Source: Bos javanicus
Taxonomy: Eukaryota; Chordata; Mammalia; Artiodactyla; Bovidae
Assembly (NCBI RefSeq): GCF_032452875.1
Contig: NC_083871.1
Location: forward strand, 9,461,692-9,525,691
DNA length: 64,000 nt
Reading direction: 5' to 3'
Shown one piece after another: positions 22,901-33,888 of the stretch. The position numbers and the translations under genes were made by a program. A model generated the notes under the pieces. That model was not told where the DNA came from. It saw only the letters and a list, made by a program, of their open reading frames with translations, and did not search any database. Each line of letters begins with the position of its first letter. Position 1 is the first letter of the stretch.

Positions 22901-24034
22901 ATGGATAGCATAAATTCTGTAGATTGCATTTGGTAGTATAGTCATTTTCACAATATTGATTCTTCCCACCCAGGAACGTGGAATATCTCTCCATCTGTTT
23001 ATGTTGTCTTTGATTTCTTTCATCAGTGTCTTATAGTTTTCCATATACAGGTCTTTTGTTTCCTTAGTTAGGTTTATACCTAGATATTTTACTCTTTTTG
23101 TTTCAACCATGAATGGGATTTATTCTTTAATTTCTCTTTCTGATTTTTCACTGTTAGTATATAGAAGTGCAAGTGATTTCTGTGTATTGACCTTGTATCC
23201 CGCAACTTTGCTGAATTTGCTGATTGGCTCTAGTAATTTTCTGATACTATCTTTAGGGTTTTGTATGCACAGTATCATGTCATCTGCAAACAGTGAGAGC
23301 TTTATTTCTTCATTTCTGATCTGGATTCCTTTTATTTCTTTTTTTTTTTTCTAATTGCTGTAGCCATAATTTCCAAAAACTATGTTGAATAATAGTGGTG
23401 AGAGTGGACACCCTTGTCTTGTTCCTGATCTTAGAGGGAAAGCTTTTAGTTTTTCACCATTGAGAATAATGTTTGCTGTGGGCTTTTCATATATGGCATT
23501 TACTATGTTGAGTTAGGTTCCTTCTATGCCCATTTCTTAAAGAGTTTTTATCATAAATGGATGTTGGATTTTGTCAAAGCTTTTTCTGCATCTGTTGAGA
23601 TGATCATATGGTTTTTATCTTTCAGTTTGTTGATATGGTGTATCATGTTGATTGATTTGCATATATTGAAGAATCCTTGCATCCCTGGAATAAACCCAAC
23701 TTGTTCATGGTGTATGAGCTTCTTAATGTGTTGTTGGCTTCTGTTTGCTAGAATTTTGTTGAGGATTTTTGCATCTATGTTCATCAATGATATTGGCCTG
23801 TAATTTTCTTTTTTCATGTTGTCTTTTCCTGGTTTTGGTATCAGGGTGATTTTGGCCTCACAGAATGAGTTTGGAAGTGTTCCTTCCTCTGCAATTTTCT
23901 GGAAGAGTTTCAGAAAAATAAGCATTAGCTCTTTTCTGAATGCTTGATAGAATTCCTCTGAGAAGCCATCTGTCCCCGGGCTTTTGTTTGGGGAGTTTTT
24001 TTTTTTTTCCCTTTTCATTATTGCAGTAAGTTTT

Positions 24035-24155
24035 ATTGATCAATGTCTCAGATATATATCGTGCAAATAAGTTATCTTAAGATTTTATTTTTATTTGGCT
24101 GCACTGGGTCTTAGTTGCAGTACTTGGGGTCTTTGTCACAGCAGGGGAGATTTTT
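24035..24155 (-). mobile_element. CHR-like (tRNA-Glu type) SINE fragment in L1
   Basis: The segment TTATTTTTATTTGGCTGCAC and TGGGTCTTAGTTGCAGTACT corresponds to the antisense 3' part of cetartiodactyl CHR SINEs. L1 sequence resumes at about 24156 (TCACTGTTTCAATTTCAGTG). Edges approximate. Confidence 0.55.
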
Positions 24156-26111
24156 GATCACTGTTTCAATTTCAGTGTTTGTAATTGGGTTGTTCATGAT
24201 TTCTATTTCTTCCTGGTTAAGTTTGGGAGGCTGATCTTTTCTAAGTATCTGTCCATTTCCTCTATGTTGTCCATTTTATTAGCATATAGTTGCTCATAAT
24301 ATTCTCTTATGATTCTTTGTATTTCTGTGTTTTCTGTTGTAACCTCTCCTTTTTCATGTCTAATTTTATTTATTTGATTTTTCTCCCTTTTTTTCTTGAT
24401 GAGTCTGAATAGTGGTTTGTCAATTTTGTTAATCTTCTCAAAGAACCAGCTTTTAGTTTTATTAATCTTTGTTATTGTTTTCTTCATTTCTTTTTCATTT
24501 ATTTCTGCTCTGATTTTTATGATCTCCTTCCTTCTGCTGACTTTGGGGGTTTTTGTTCTTTTTCCAGCTACTTTAGATGTAGAGTTAGGCTGTCTATTCA
24601 ATGCTTTTCTTACTTCTTGAGCTATGATTGTATGGCTATAAACCTCCCTCTTAGAACTGCTTTTGCTGAGTCCCATAGGTTTTGGGTCATCTTGTTTTCA
24701 TTGTCATTTGCTTCTAGGAATCTTTTGATTTTTTTTTTAAATTTCTTCAGTAACCTCTTTGTTATTTAGTAACGTATTGCTTAATCTCCACGAGTTTGTG
24801 TTTTTTGCTGTTTTTTCCCTGTAGTTGATATCTAGTCTCATAGCATTGTAGTCAGAGAAGATACTTGATACAATTTCAATTTTCTTAAATTTACTGAGGC
24901 TTGACTTGTGACTGAAGATGTGGTCTATCCTGGAGAATATTCCATGTGCACTTGAGAAGAAAGTGTATTCTTCTGCATTTGGATGGAAAGTCCTGAAGAT
25001 ATCAATTAGGTCAATTTGGTCTAATGTTTCATTTAAGGTTTGTGTTTCCTTATTGAGTATGTTTTGATGATCTGTCCATTGATGACAGGGGGGTGTTAAA
25101 GTCCCCTGCCATCATTGTGTTGCTGTTGATCTCTCCTCTTATGCCTTTCGTGTTTGCCTTGTGTATTGAGGTGCTCCTGTGTTGTGTGCATAGACACTCA
25201 CAACTGTTACGTCTTCATCTTGGATTGATCCGCTGATCATTATGCAGTTTTCTTCTTCGTCTCTTATGATATTCTTTATTTTAAAGTCTATTTTGTCTGA
25301 AATAAGGATCTCCACTCCAGCTTTCTTTTGGTTTCCATTCTCATAGAATATCTTTTTCCATCCTTTTACTTTCAATCTGTATGTGTCTCTAGGTCCAAAG
25401 TGGGCCTCCTGTAGGCAGCATATATATGGGTCTTGTTTTTGTATCCATTCTGTATCTTTTGATTAGTGCCTTTGATCCATTTACATTTAAGGTAATTATT
25501 GATACATATGTTCCTCTTGGCATTTTCTTGATTGTTTTGGGTTTGTTTCTGTAGGTCTTTCCTTTCTCTTGTGTTTACTGGCTACGTAAGTCCCTTTAGT
25601 ACTTGTTGCAAGGCTGGTTTGGTGGTGCTGAATTCTCTTTAATTTCTGCTTGTCCGTAAAGTTTTTGATTTCTCCATTAATTTTGAATGAGATCTTTGCC
25701 AGGTATAGTAATTGTGCCTGTATGTTTTTCTGTTTCAGTACTTTAAATAATATATCCTGCCATTCCCTTCTGGCCTGTAGAGTTTCTGCTGAAAGATCTG
25801 CTGTTAATCATATGGGTTTTCCCTTGTATGTTACTTGTTGCTTTTCCCTTGCTGTTTTTAATATTCTTTCTTTGTGCTTAGTCTCTGTTAGCTTGATTAA
25901 TACGTGTCTCAATATGTTTCTCCTCGGGTTTAACCTGTAGGGGACTCTCTGTGCTTCTTGGACTTGATTGACTGTTTCCTTTTCCATGTTGGGCAAGTTT
26001 TCAGCTATAATCTCTTCAAAAATTTTCTCAGTGCCTTTCTTTTTTTCTTCTTCCTTTGGGACCCCTGTAACTTGAATATTGGTGCATTTAATACTGTCCC
26101 AAAGGTCTCTG

Positions 26112-26393
26112 CGGAGAAGGCAATAGCAACCCACTCCAGTACTCTTGCCTGGAAAATCCCATGGATGGAGGAGCCTGGTAGGCTACAGTCCATGGGGTCA
26201 TGAAGAGTCGGACACGACTGAGCGACTTCACCTTCACTTTTCACTTTCATGCATTGGAGAAGGAAATGGCAACCCACTCCAGTGTTCTTGCCTGGAGAAT
26301 CCCAGGGACAGAGGAGCCTGTCCGGCTGCCATCTATGGGGTTGCACAGAGTTGGACACGACTGAAGTGACTTAGCAGCAGCAGCAGCAGCAGC
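26112..26393 (+). mobile_element. Bov-A2 SINE in L1 ORF1 (first)
   Basis: Two monomers joined by the TTCACTTTTCACTTTCATGC linker and ending in (AGC)n. TSD AAAGGTCTCTG (26101-26111) and AAATGTCTCTG (26394-26404), 10 of 11 identical. Orientation is opposite to the host L1. Confidence 0.96.
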
Positions 26394-26697
26394 AAATGTC
26401 TCTGAGGCTTTCCTCAATTTTTTTCATTCCTTTCCCTTTATTGAGCTCTTCAGCAGTTATTTCCACCATTCTATCCTCCAGCTCACTTATCCATTCCTCT
26501 ACCTCAGTTATTCTGCTATTGGTTCCTCCAAGTGTGTTTTTAATTGCAGTAATTGTGTTATTCATCTCTGTTTGCTTATTCTTTATTTCTTCCATTCTTT
26601 ATTTCTTCTTGTATTTATTTCTTCTTGATGATTGTATTAACTGTTAAATGCTTCTTGCATTTTCTTCATTCTATTTGCAAGTCTTCAGAGCATCTTT

Positions 26698-26975
26698 CAG
26701 AGAAGGCAATAGCAACCGACTCCAGTACTCTTGCCTGGAAAACTCCATGGATGGAGAAGCCTGGTAGGCTGCAGTCCATGGGGTTGCTGAGGGTCGGACG
26801 CGACTTAGCGACTTCACTTTCACTTTTCACTTTCATGCATTGGAGAAGGAAATGGCAACCCACTCCAGTGTTCTTGCCTGGAGAATCCCAGGGACGGGGA
26901 GCCCGGTGGGCTGCCGTCTATGGCGTCACACAGAGTTGGACACGACTGAAGCGACTTAGCAGCAGCAGCAGCAGC
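26698..26975 (+). mobile_element. Bov-A2 SINE in L1 ORF1 (second)
   Basis: Same structure as the copy 300 bp to the left, with an (AGC)n tail. Perfect 11-bp TSD AGAGCATCTTT at 26687-26697 and 26976-26986. Confidence 0.97.
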
Positions 26976-27504
26976 AGAGCATCTTTACTACATTGTTCTA
27001 AATTCTCTTTCAGGGAGATTACGTATTTCCTCTTCGTTTATTTGGTCTTGTGAGTTGCTACCTTGCCTTTCATTTGTATTGTATTTTTCTGTCTTTTCAT
27101 CATCTTTTAAAATTTTTTTTAACCTGCTCCACTTGAGCTCTCCTTTTCCCAGGCTTTAAGGTTGTATTGCTTCTTCCTTTTGATTTGTGCCCTTGGAGGG
27201 AAATGTTGGTTGGATGATTTGTGCTGATTTCTTGTTGGGGGTAACTTGCACCTGTGTTCTAATGGAAGGAGGTCAAGTAGATAATTACAGAAATACTGGG
27301 ACATACACACACACACTTCCACACATACAGTTACAACCAAAGTGTTCTAAAGAAAAGAGTACAGGAGATTGACTTGGCCAGCAAAGGAAACCAGAGGTGA
27401 TCTCAACCAACTGAAAGCAGAGTTACCTAACATTCAATCTGGAAATCTGAGCATGAGCAGAAGGCCAACTGGGGAATATAGCATAGAGACCTCAACAATT
27501 TAAC

Positions 27505-27660
27505 TTACTTGGTGAAGGAAGAAAGAGTGAAGGAAAGGGGGAGAATAAAAAAAGAGAGAGACAAGAAAGAGGAGAAGGGAGGAAAAAGAGGAAAGGAGAA
27601 GAGCATTAAAAAAATAAAAAGAGAGAGAGAAAAAAGAGAAAATAGAAAAGCAAAGATGAA
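27505..27660 (+). repeat. Purine-rich (GA)n-like tract in L1 5' UTR
   Basis: About 150 bases nearly all A and G on the plus strand (pyrimidine on the L1 sense strand). Low complexity within the L1 5' UTR; it creates spurious Lys/Glu/Arg frames. Confidence 0.85.
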
Positions 27661-27842
27661 TAGATATGTGTGGAAAAGATTTATATATATTCAGGAACAG
27701 CTACAGCTGGTAAAGAACAGTAGGAAAAGCAGTTGAATGTATCCAAAACAAAACAAAAAAAAAACTCTTCAAGAAAAAAGAAAAAAAAAGTGAGAAAGAG
27801 AAAAAAACCTAAAATGAATTTTTTTTTTTTTTTGGACAAGAA

Positions 27843-28190
27843 ACACAAAGAGGAAAACTCCACAGCACCACAAAAGGCTAATATGGAGGTAGAAATATGT
27901 AGGGGGAATAAACCGTGTGATTTACAAGGGAAAAAAAAATCTTAAAATGAATTTCTTTTTAACAAGGAAAATTCCACAGCACTGGAAAAAGCTAATGTAA
28001 TGGTGGAAATATGTTGGGGAATAAGCAGTGTGATTTAAAAGAAGAAAGAATCTTAAAATGACCTCTTTTTATATAAATATATCAATGGAAAACAAAGAGG
28101 AGAACTCCATAGCACTGCTAAATGCTAGTGTGAAGGTGGATATATGTTGGGGGGAATAAACAGTGTGATTTATAAAAGAAAAAAAAAAAA
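27843..28190 (-). repeat. Three tandem monomers in L1 5' UTR
   Basis: Three diverged units of about 113-135 bp. Landmarks recur: CCACAGCAC / CCACAGCAC / CCATAGCAC at 27860, 27974 and 28107, and GTGTGATTTA at 27915, 28028 and 28163. Units 1 and 2 also share CTTAAAATGA. An incomplete tail of a further unit (CCTAAAATGAATT) lies at about 27808-27820. Recalls the promoter monomers of rodent L1 5' UTRs, but promoter activity is only inferred. Confidence 0.75.
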
Positions 28191-28429
28191 GAAAAATGCA
28201 AAAGGAAGAATACTTTTTAAAGGGTTTTCAAAGTCGTAGTTCTTGGTTGTGGAGTCTGATCCTGTGAATGAGCGGTTGGGTTAGTGGCCTGTGATGTTTT
28301 CCTGGTTGCTAGAGCTTGTGCCTGTGTTCTGGTCGATGGAATTGGATCTCCTCTCTCTGAAAGGCACCGCAGTGTCCAGTAGCAGGTTTTGGAGTGTGTA
28401 TGGGTTCAGCATGCCTTTGGGCAGTGGTT

Positions 28430-28885
28430 CCAGCTTTCGCGGTAGGCACATCTATTTCCGCAGCTGCTTCAGAGTGGCTCTCTCAGCATAACTGCAGTGC
28501 CGCCAGTCCCCTCCTTGTCCCTGGGATCATTGCTGGTGCTTCTGTCCCCTATCCCGCCCTGCGCTGCTGGCAGAAGCTTGCTAGGTAGGCGTTTGTGTAG
28601 ACCCTTTGCATCGCGGGGACTTGTGTGGGCTTCCCTCAGCCCTGTAAGCTCACCCTCTGGGTCGCAGAGCTATGTGCACTTGACTCAGTGCCCGAGGCCC
28701 ACCCTCTGTATGCACTAGTTTCAGCTCCCCGGGCTGGCCTCTGCATGGCGGGGCCAGTGGGAACTTGCTTTGGCCCCCACGCCCACCCTCAGCATCACAG
28801 GGTTTATGTGCACTTGTTCATCTCACTGCCTGCACTCTCTGTCACGGCATTATTTGTTCTTTCCACTGTGCTGGCTGTTCTCCAT
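28430..28885 (-). promoter_or_regulatory. CpG-richer start of L1 5' UTR
   Basis: Contrasts with the AT-rich surroundings: CpG sites occur in TTTCGCGGTAG, TTTCCGCAG, TCCCGCCCTGCGC, CATCGCGGGG, GGCGGGG and others. L1 elements have an internal CpG-rich promoter at the 5' end, and this is where it should lie for a minus-strand copy. Activity not shown. Confidence 0.45.
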
Positions 28886-28889
28886 TTTT

Positions 28890-29299
28890 AAGTAACATAA
28901 TCCAATAAAAAATTGGAATACAGAATTTGAAAAATTGGAATACAGAATTGGACAAGAATATTCTTGTCCTTCGTGTTGAGGACAAGAATAAACATTTCAG
29001 TTAATATCAACTGAGCTGCATATGATAGAGTGTAGTATTGGGTATATTTTTCCATCTGTTGTTCTCAACCTAGCATTCAGAGATATGAGATATATACTCA
29101 CTCATTCAGTGAGTACAGAAACAGTGTGCATGACACATAATAAGGTACCTTAGTCATGAGTGCTGATTATAAATTAATAAGTAAACAGATCTTCTAGCAT
29201 AGGTTTGGGTGCCATTAAGTGAATCTACCTTTTAACTCTATTTTATCCCAGTGGCAGGTTTGTCTATTCCATACTGTTTCATAGTGTGCCTTGATACAC
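28890..29299. other. Unassigned DNA with a palindrome
   Basis: Contains a short duplication (ATTGGAATACAGAATT at 28911 and 28934) and the perfect 18-bp palindrome GACAAGAATATTCTTGTC at 28951-28968, with GACAAGAATA again at 28981. No repeat family or gene recognised. Confidence 0.6.
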
Positions 29300-29309
29300 A
29301 GCAGAGTAT

Positions 29310-29830
29310 CAGTTCAGTTCAGTTCAGTCGCTCAGTCGTGTCCGACTCTTTGCAACCCCATGAATTGCAGCACGCCAGGCCTCCCTGTCCATCACCAACT
29401 CCCGGAGTTTTCTCAAATTCATGTCCATCGAGTTGGTGATGCCATCCAGCCATCTCATCCTCTGTCGTCCCCTTCTTCTCCTGCCCCCAATCCCTCCCAG
29501 CATCAGAGTCTTTTCTAATGAGTCAACTCTTCGCATGAGGTGGCCAAAGTACTGGAGTTTCAGCTTTATCATCAGTCCTTCCAATGAACACCCAGGACTG
29601 ATATTCTTTGGAATGGACTGGTTGGATCTCCTTGCAGTCCAAGGGACTCTCAAGAGTCTTCTCCAACATCACAGTTCAAAAGCATCAATTCTTTAGTGCT
29701 CAGCTTTCTTCACAGTCCAAATCTCACATCCATACATGACTACTGGAAAAACCATAGCCTTGACTAGATGGACCTTTGTTGGCAAAGTAATGTCTCTGCT
29801 TTTTAGTATGCTATCTAGGTTGGTCATAAG
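29310..29830 (-). mobile_element. BovB 3' half-kilobase, 5'-truncated insertion
   Basis: GTTCA-type pentamer tail, TCGCTCAGTCGTGTCCGACT, and about 500 bp of BovB 3' region. Perfect TSD AGCAGAGTAT at 29300-29309 and 29831-29840. An antisense frame of 109 codons (29653-29324) is the BovB C-terminal coding region. Confidence 0.95.
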
Positions 29831-29840
29831 AGCAGAGTAT

Positions 29841-30449
29841 GGGGCTTGTATTATTTTTGGCAGATGCCAGAATTAGAGCTATTACTTCTCCTTTCTGGAC
29901 TACAGACACTGATTGCTTTTTATAGATGCAATAAGACGGAAATTGCACAATCCCAGAACACAGACACTAGTCAGAGTTTTAATAGCCCTTTATTTTTTTA
30001 TCAAGTAGAATGCCAGATAATACTGACGTATATCTTTCTCTTCTTCCAACTCTCCACTGAACGTGAGATTCCTCAACAATCTGAACTGCTCTGAGTCTCA
30101 GAGCTAGCACAAATCTCTTATTGATCTCAAAAGTATCCATGATGAGGGGAACACCAGATACAACAGAGGAAGTTTTCACCCTGCAACTAAGTTTTTGCAG
30201 GCATGGCTGAGCGACTGAATTACAGGGAGTTTTCTAATCTATGAACACAGTACGTATCTTTATTTACTAAAAAATTCTTAATTTTTCCAAAGTTGTCTAT
30301 AAAATTTCTTGTAAGCTTGTTACTAAGTGCATTGTTCTATTTATGCTTGTTTTGAATGGGATATTTTCTTCTAACACATTTACTGATTGGCTGTTAATTA
30401 TGCTTGGGAAAATATTATTTTTGTTCTGTTTGGGTTTTTTTTTTTGGCA
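29841..30449. other. Unassigned intergenic DNA
   Basis: No recognised element. Short frames only. Confidence 0.4.
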
Positions 30450-31164
30450 GTAGTATTTTGGAGAATAATTTTATTGAAGAACATTTTATTTGCAGAAAAA
30501 CATATGGCTCAATACAGTTTCACAAACTCAATACCGCACTGAGGGCAAGAAAAGGTGCTTCTTCTGTTCTCCTTTCCCACCACTGCCTCCACCGGAATAA
30601 CTACTATCCCAACACTAAAACCATACAAAAACTTTGCCTGTTTTTGAATTCATATAAATAGAATCATACATTATGAACTCTTTTGTGTCTGGCTTCTTTT
30701 ATCCCATGTTATGTTTGCAAGATTCATCCTTATCCTGTATAATTGACATTTATACATTTTTTTTGCTGAATAGAATTTTTTTTACTAATATACCACAATT
30801 TGGTTGTCCACCCTATTTTTATGGGCATTGGTTTGAAGCTATTACAAATAGTACTTCTATGAACATTCTTCAACATGTCTTTTGAACTTATTTATGCATT
30901 TTTGGTTGGCTTCACACCTAGGAATGGAATAGCTTAGCCACAGATTTAAAAGGTACTGCCAAACAGATGTCTACAGTAGTTGAACCAATTTATAGTTCCA
31001 TCAGCAGTGTATGAGAGCTCCAGTTGAATTTAGTACAAAACCCATCAGTTGTTCAGCACCCAGCGGACACTTGGTACTCTGCACCCTTTTCTATCATTTA
31101 TTGTAGTTGTGTGTGTGGTGCTATCACACTGTGGCTACAGTCTTGATCTTCTCTGATGACATTG
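30450..31164 (-). mobile_element. L1M 3' UTR and ORF2 end, piece a
   Basis: Antisense L1M order: 'TTTTGTGTCTGGCTTCTTTT', ACCACAATTTGGTTGTCCAC, TATGGGCATTGGTTTGAAGC, CACACCTAGGAATGGAATAG. Interrupted on the right by the BovB at 31165. Confidence 0.8.
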
Positions 31165-33063
31165 TATAAGAGACAGGGACCAAGACCATCCCCAAGAAAA
31201 GGAAATGCAAAAAAAGCAAAATGGCTGTCTGAGGAGGCCTTACAAATAGCTGTGAAAAGAAGAGAAGTAAAAAGCAAAGGAGAAGAGGAAAGATATTCCC
31301 ATCTGAATGCAGAGTTTCAAAGAAAAGCAAGGTGAGATAAGAAAGCCTTCCTCAGTGATCAGTGCAAAGAAATAGAGGAAAATAATAGAATGGGAAAGAC
31401 TAAAGATCTCTTCAAGAAAATTAGAGATACCAAAGGAACATTTCATGCAAAGATGGGCTCAATAAAGGACAGAAATGGTACAGACCTAACAGAAGCAGAA
31501 GATATTAAGAGGTGGCAAGAGTACACAGAAGAATTATACAAAAAAAGGTCTTTATGACCCAGATAATCACGATGGTGTGATCACTCACCTAGAGCCAGAC
31601 ATCCTGGAATGTAAGTCAAGTGGGCCTTAGGAAACATCAGTATGAACAAAGCTAGTGGAAGTGATGTAATTCCAGTTGAACTATTTCAAATCCTGAAAGA
31701 TGATGCTGTGAAAGTGCTGCACTTAATATGTCAGCAAATTTGGAAAACTCAGCAGTGGCCACAGGACTGGAAAAGGTCCGTTTTCATTCCAATCCCAAAG
31801 AAAGGCAATGCCAAAGAATGCTCAAACTACTGCACAATTGCACTCATCTCACACGCTAGTAAAGTCATGCTCAAAATTCTCCAAGCCAGGCTTCCAGATG
31901 TTCAAGCTGGTTTTAGTAAAGGCAGAGGAACCAGAGATCAAATTGCCAACATCCACTGGATCATGGAAAAAGCAAGAGAGTTCCAGAAAAACATCTATTT
32001 CTGCTTTATTGACTATGCCAAAGTCTTTGACTGTGTGGATCACTACAATCTGTGGAAAATTCTGAAAGAGATGGGAATACCAGACCACCTGACCTGCCTC
32101 TTGAGAAATCTGTATATAGGTCAGGAAGCAACAGTTAGAACTGGACATGAAACAACAACCTGGTTTCGAATAGGAAAAGCTCGTCAAGGCTGTATATTGT
32201 CACCCTGCTTATTTAACTTATATGCAAAGTACATCACATGAAATGCTGGGCTGGATGAAGCACAAGCTGGAATCAAGATTGCTGGGAGAAATATCAATAA
32301 CCTTAGATGTGCAGATGACACCACCCTGATGGCAAAAAGCAAAGAACTAAAGAGCCTCTTGATGAAAGTGAAAGAGGAGAGTGAAAAACATTCAGAAATC
32401 GAAGATCATGGCATCTTGTCCCATCACTTCATGACAAATAGATGGGGAAACAGTGGAAACAGTGGCAGACTACTTTTTTGGGCTCCAAAATCACTGCAGA
32501 TGGTGACTGCAGCCATGAAATTAAAAGACGCTTACTCCTTGGAAGGAAAGTTATGACCAACCTAGACAGCATATTAAAAAGCAGAGACATTACTTTGTCA
32601 ACAAAGGTCCCTCTAGTCAAGGCTATGGTTTTTCCAGTGGTCATGAATGGATGTGAGAGTTGTACCATAAAGAGAGCTGAGCACCAAAGAATTGATGCTT
32701 TTGAACTGTGGTGTTGGAGAAGACCCTTCAGAGTCCTTTGGACTGCAAGGAGATCCAACCAGTTCATCCTAAAGGAAATTAGTCCTAAATATTCATTGGA
32801 AGAACTGATGCTGAAGCTGAAACTCTAATACTTTGGCCACCTGATGTGAAGAACTGACTCATTGGAAAAGACCCTGATGCTGGGAAAGATTGAAGGCGGG
32901 AGGAGAAGGGGACGACAGAGGATGAGATGGTTGTATGGCATCACCGACTCAATGGACATGAGTTTGGGTAAACTCTGGGAGTTGGTGATGGACAGGGAGG
33001 CCTGGCGTGCTGCAGTCCATGGGGTCGCAGAGTCGGACACACCTTAGCAACTGAGCAACAACA
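31165..33063 (+). mobile_element. BovB LINE, 1.9 kb, nested in L1M
   Basis: Sense BovB from ACCAAGACCATCCCCAAG through the RT region to the 3' end GGTCGCAGAGTCGGACACAC, ending near CTGAGCAACAACA. The 5' part of a full BovB (about 3.2 kb) is missing. L1M sequence resumes at TTTTTCTTATTGCTTTGTAG. Confidence 0.92.
31642..33047 (+). pseudogene. Broken BovB reverse transcriptase ORF
   Basis: A 199-codon open frame (31642-32241) covers fingers and palm: SVFIPIPKKGNAKECSNYCT, motif A FIDYAKVFDCVDH with the aspartates kept, and RQGCILSPCLFNLYAKY, then a stop. Motif C reads CADD instead of YADD (codons 32308-32319), changing a hallmark residue. Relative to the copy at 14214-14765 a short block between LQARL and PDVQAG (about 8 residues) is missing. 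A third frame (32442-32828) carries the C-terminal region. Not functional. Confidence 0.88.
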
Positions 33064-33320
33064 TTTTTCTTATTGCTTTGTAGGGTTTGTTTTTTTTTTA
33101 ATAACATCCTGGATATAAGTCCTCCGTCAGATTTATGTATTGTTGAAAGCTTCTCCTACTGAGGATTCTTTAATGCTGTTTTGTAGTGTAATTTATCATT
33201 TTTCTTTTTTTTTTATCATTTTTCTTTATGGTTATTGCTTTTTGTAAGGAGTTTAAAATTTTTTTTCTACTCCAAGTTTATGATGATTCTCAAGCTATTA
33301 ATTACTAGATGCCATTCCTC
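33064..33320 (-). mobile_element. L1M ORF2 remnant, piece b
   Basis: Continues the L1M of 30450-31164 beyond the BovB: 'CCTGGATATAAGTCCTCCGT', CAGATTTATGTATTG and TTATGGTTATTGCTTTTTGT. Confidence 0.65.
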
Positions 33321-33660
33321 TTTCTGGACACTTCATTTAACCTTCTATTGGTTCCAATAATCATGATGTGAGATTCATTTTTTTGTTTTTAGATTTTTTG
33401 AAGTAATTGGCTGTTTAAGGTCTTGCTTTTCATATAAGTCAAGAAGTAACCAAAACATATGATTACGTGAACATAAACAATATAAGATTGATTGCTTTAC
33501 ATACCAAGAAATTCCAAGGTAGGGCGGCAACAGGTACAGCATGTCAAGTTCCAGTTCTGCTTCAATGAAAGACTTCTCTGTTTTGTTATCCTCCTGTGTT
33601 GACTTCATCCTCAGGTTGCTAGCCAAATGCTGCACTGAGCCCTAGCTTGCTAAGAAATAC
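33321..33660. other. Unassigned DNA within the L1M region
   Basis: Does not follow the L1M consensus as I know it. An 86-codon minus frame (33635-33375) has no recognised domain. Confidence 0.35.
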
Positions 33661-33670
33661 ACAGGGAAGC

Positions 33671-33878
33671 TGGGCTTTCCCGGCAGCTCGGAGGTAAAGA
33701 ATATGCCTGTAATGCAGGAGCCACAGGAGACCCGGTTTGATCCCTGGGTGGGGAAGATCTCCTGGAGGAGGGCAAGGCAAGCCACTCCAGTATTCTTGCC
33801 AAGGACAGAGGAATCTCGTGGGCTACAGTCCACAAGGTTGCAGAGTCAGGCATGACTGAAGTGACTGAGCCCGCACGT
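33671..33878 (+). mobile_element. Bov-tA SINE
   Basis: TGGGCTTTCCCGGCAGCTCG start, GGTTTGATCCCTGGGTGGGG, GCCACTCCAGTATTCTTGCC, GACTGAAGTGACTGAGCCC end. Perfect 10-bp TSD ACAGGGAAGC at 33661-33670 and 33879-33888. Confidence 0.95.
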
Positions 33879-33888
33879 ACAGGGAAGC

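Larger units (their letters stand above)
21439..25620 (-). pseudogene. L1 ORF2 pseudogene
   Basis: In the family ORF2p is an endonuclease plus reverse transcriptase that carries out target-primed reverse transcription. Visible here, N to C: endonuclease-like piece with VVSVYAHNTGAPQY (25375-25139); linker helix region with KTKSWFFEKINKIDKPL (24676-24203); RT fingers/palm with KSPGTDGFSEEFYQ and NYRPISLMNIDAKILNKI (24018-23551); palm motif C FADD retained at 23279-23290; and the C-terminal Cys motif in CWRGCGEKGTLLHCWWECK (22144-21617). Several frameshifts and stops, a BovB insertion at 22712-22900 and a CHR-like insertion near 24035-24155 destroy the frame. A final part in a shifted frame, CTMEYYSAIKRN, ends near 21439. 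Confidence 0.88.
25660..27100 (-). pseudogene. L1 ORF1 pseudogene
   Basis: ORF1p is the RNA-binding, trimeric coiled-coil chaperone of the L1 RNP. The presumed start codon is at 27100-27098 (ATGAAAAGACAG), and a stop follows about 21 codons in. A coiled-coil part is visible (26595-26405, TAIKNTLGGTNSRITEVEEW and ISELEDRMVEI), and the RNA-recognition/C-terminal part lies at 26134-25808 (CTNIQVTGVPKEEEKKKGTE, RRNILRHVLIKLTETKHKER). Two Bov-A2 SINEs (26112-26393 and 26698-26975) split it into three pieces, so no ORF1p can be made. Confidence 0.85.
21037..28889 (-). mobile_element. Near full-length L1 (L1-BT type), nested insertions
   Basis: From a T-rich 3' tail region at the left (21037-21062) through 3' UTR, ORF2 (about 25620-21439), ORF1 (27100 to about 25700) and a long 5' UTR (about 27101-28889). 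Removing the nested BovB, CHR-like and two Bov-A2 insertions leaves about 7 kb. The 3' UTR has the pyrimidine-rich CTCCCCTCCCCCCTCCTCTC segment typical of L1 (polypurine on the sense strand). Both ORFs are disrupted, so it is not autonomous. The right boundary is placed by the end of GC-rich 5' UTR and is approximate; I could not find a convincing TSD. Confidence 0.85.

Noticed and set aside
26396..27053. Plus-strand ORFs of 83 and 166 codons
   Set aside because: They run through antisense L1 ORF1 and Bov-A2 SINEs, so they are composite repeat sequence.
27509..27736. Lys/Glu/Arg-rich 75-codon ORF
   Set aside because: Produced by the purine-rich low-complexity tract of the L1 5' UTR.
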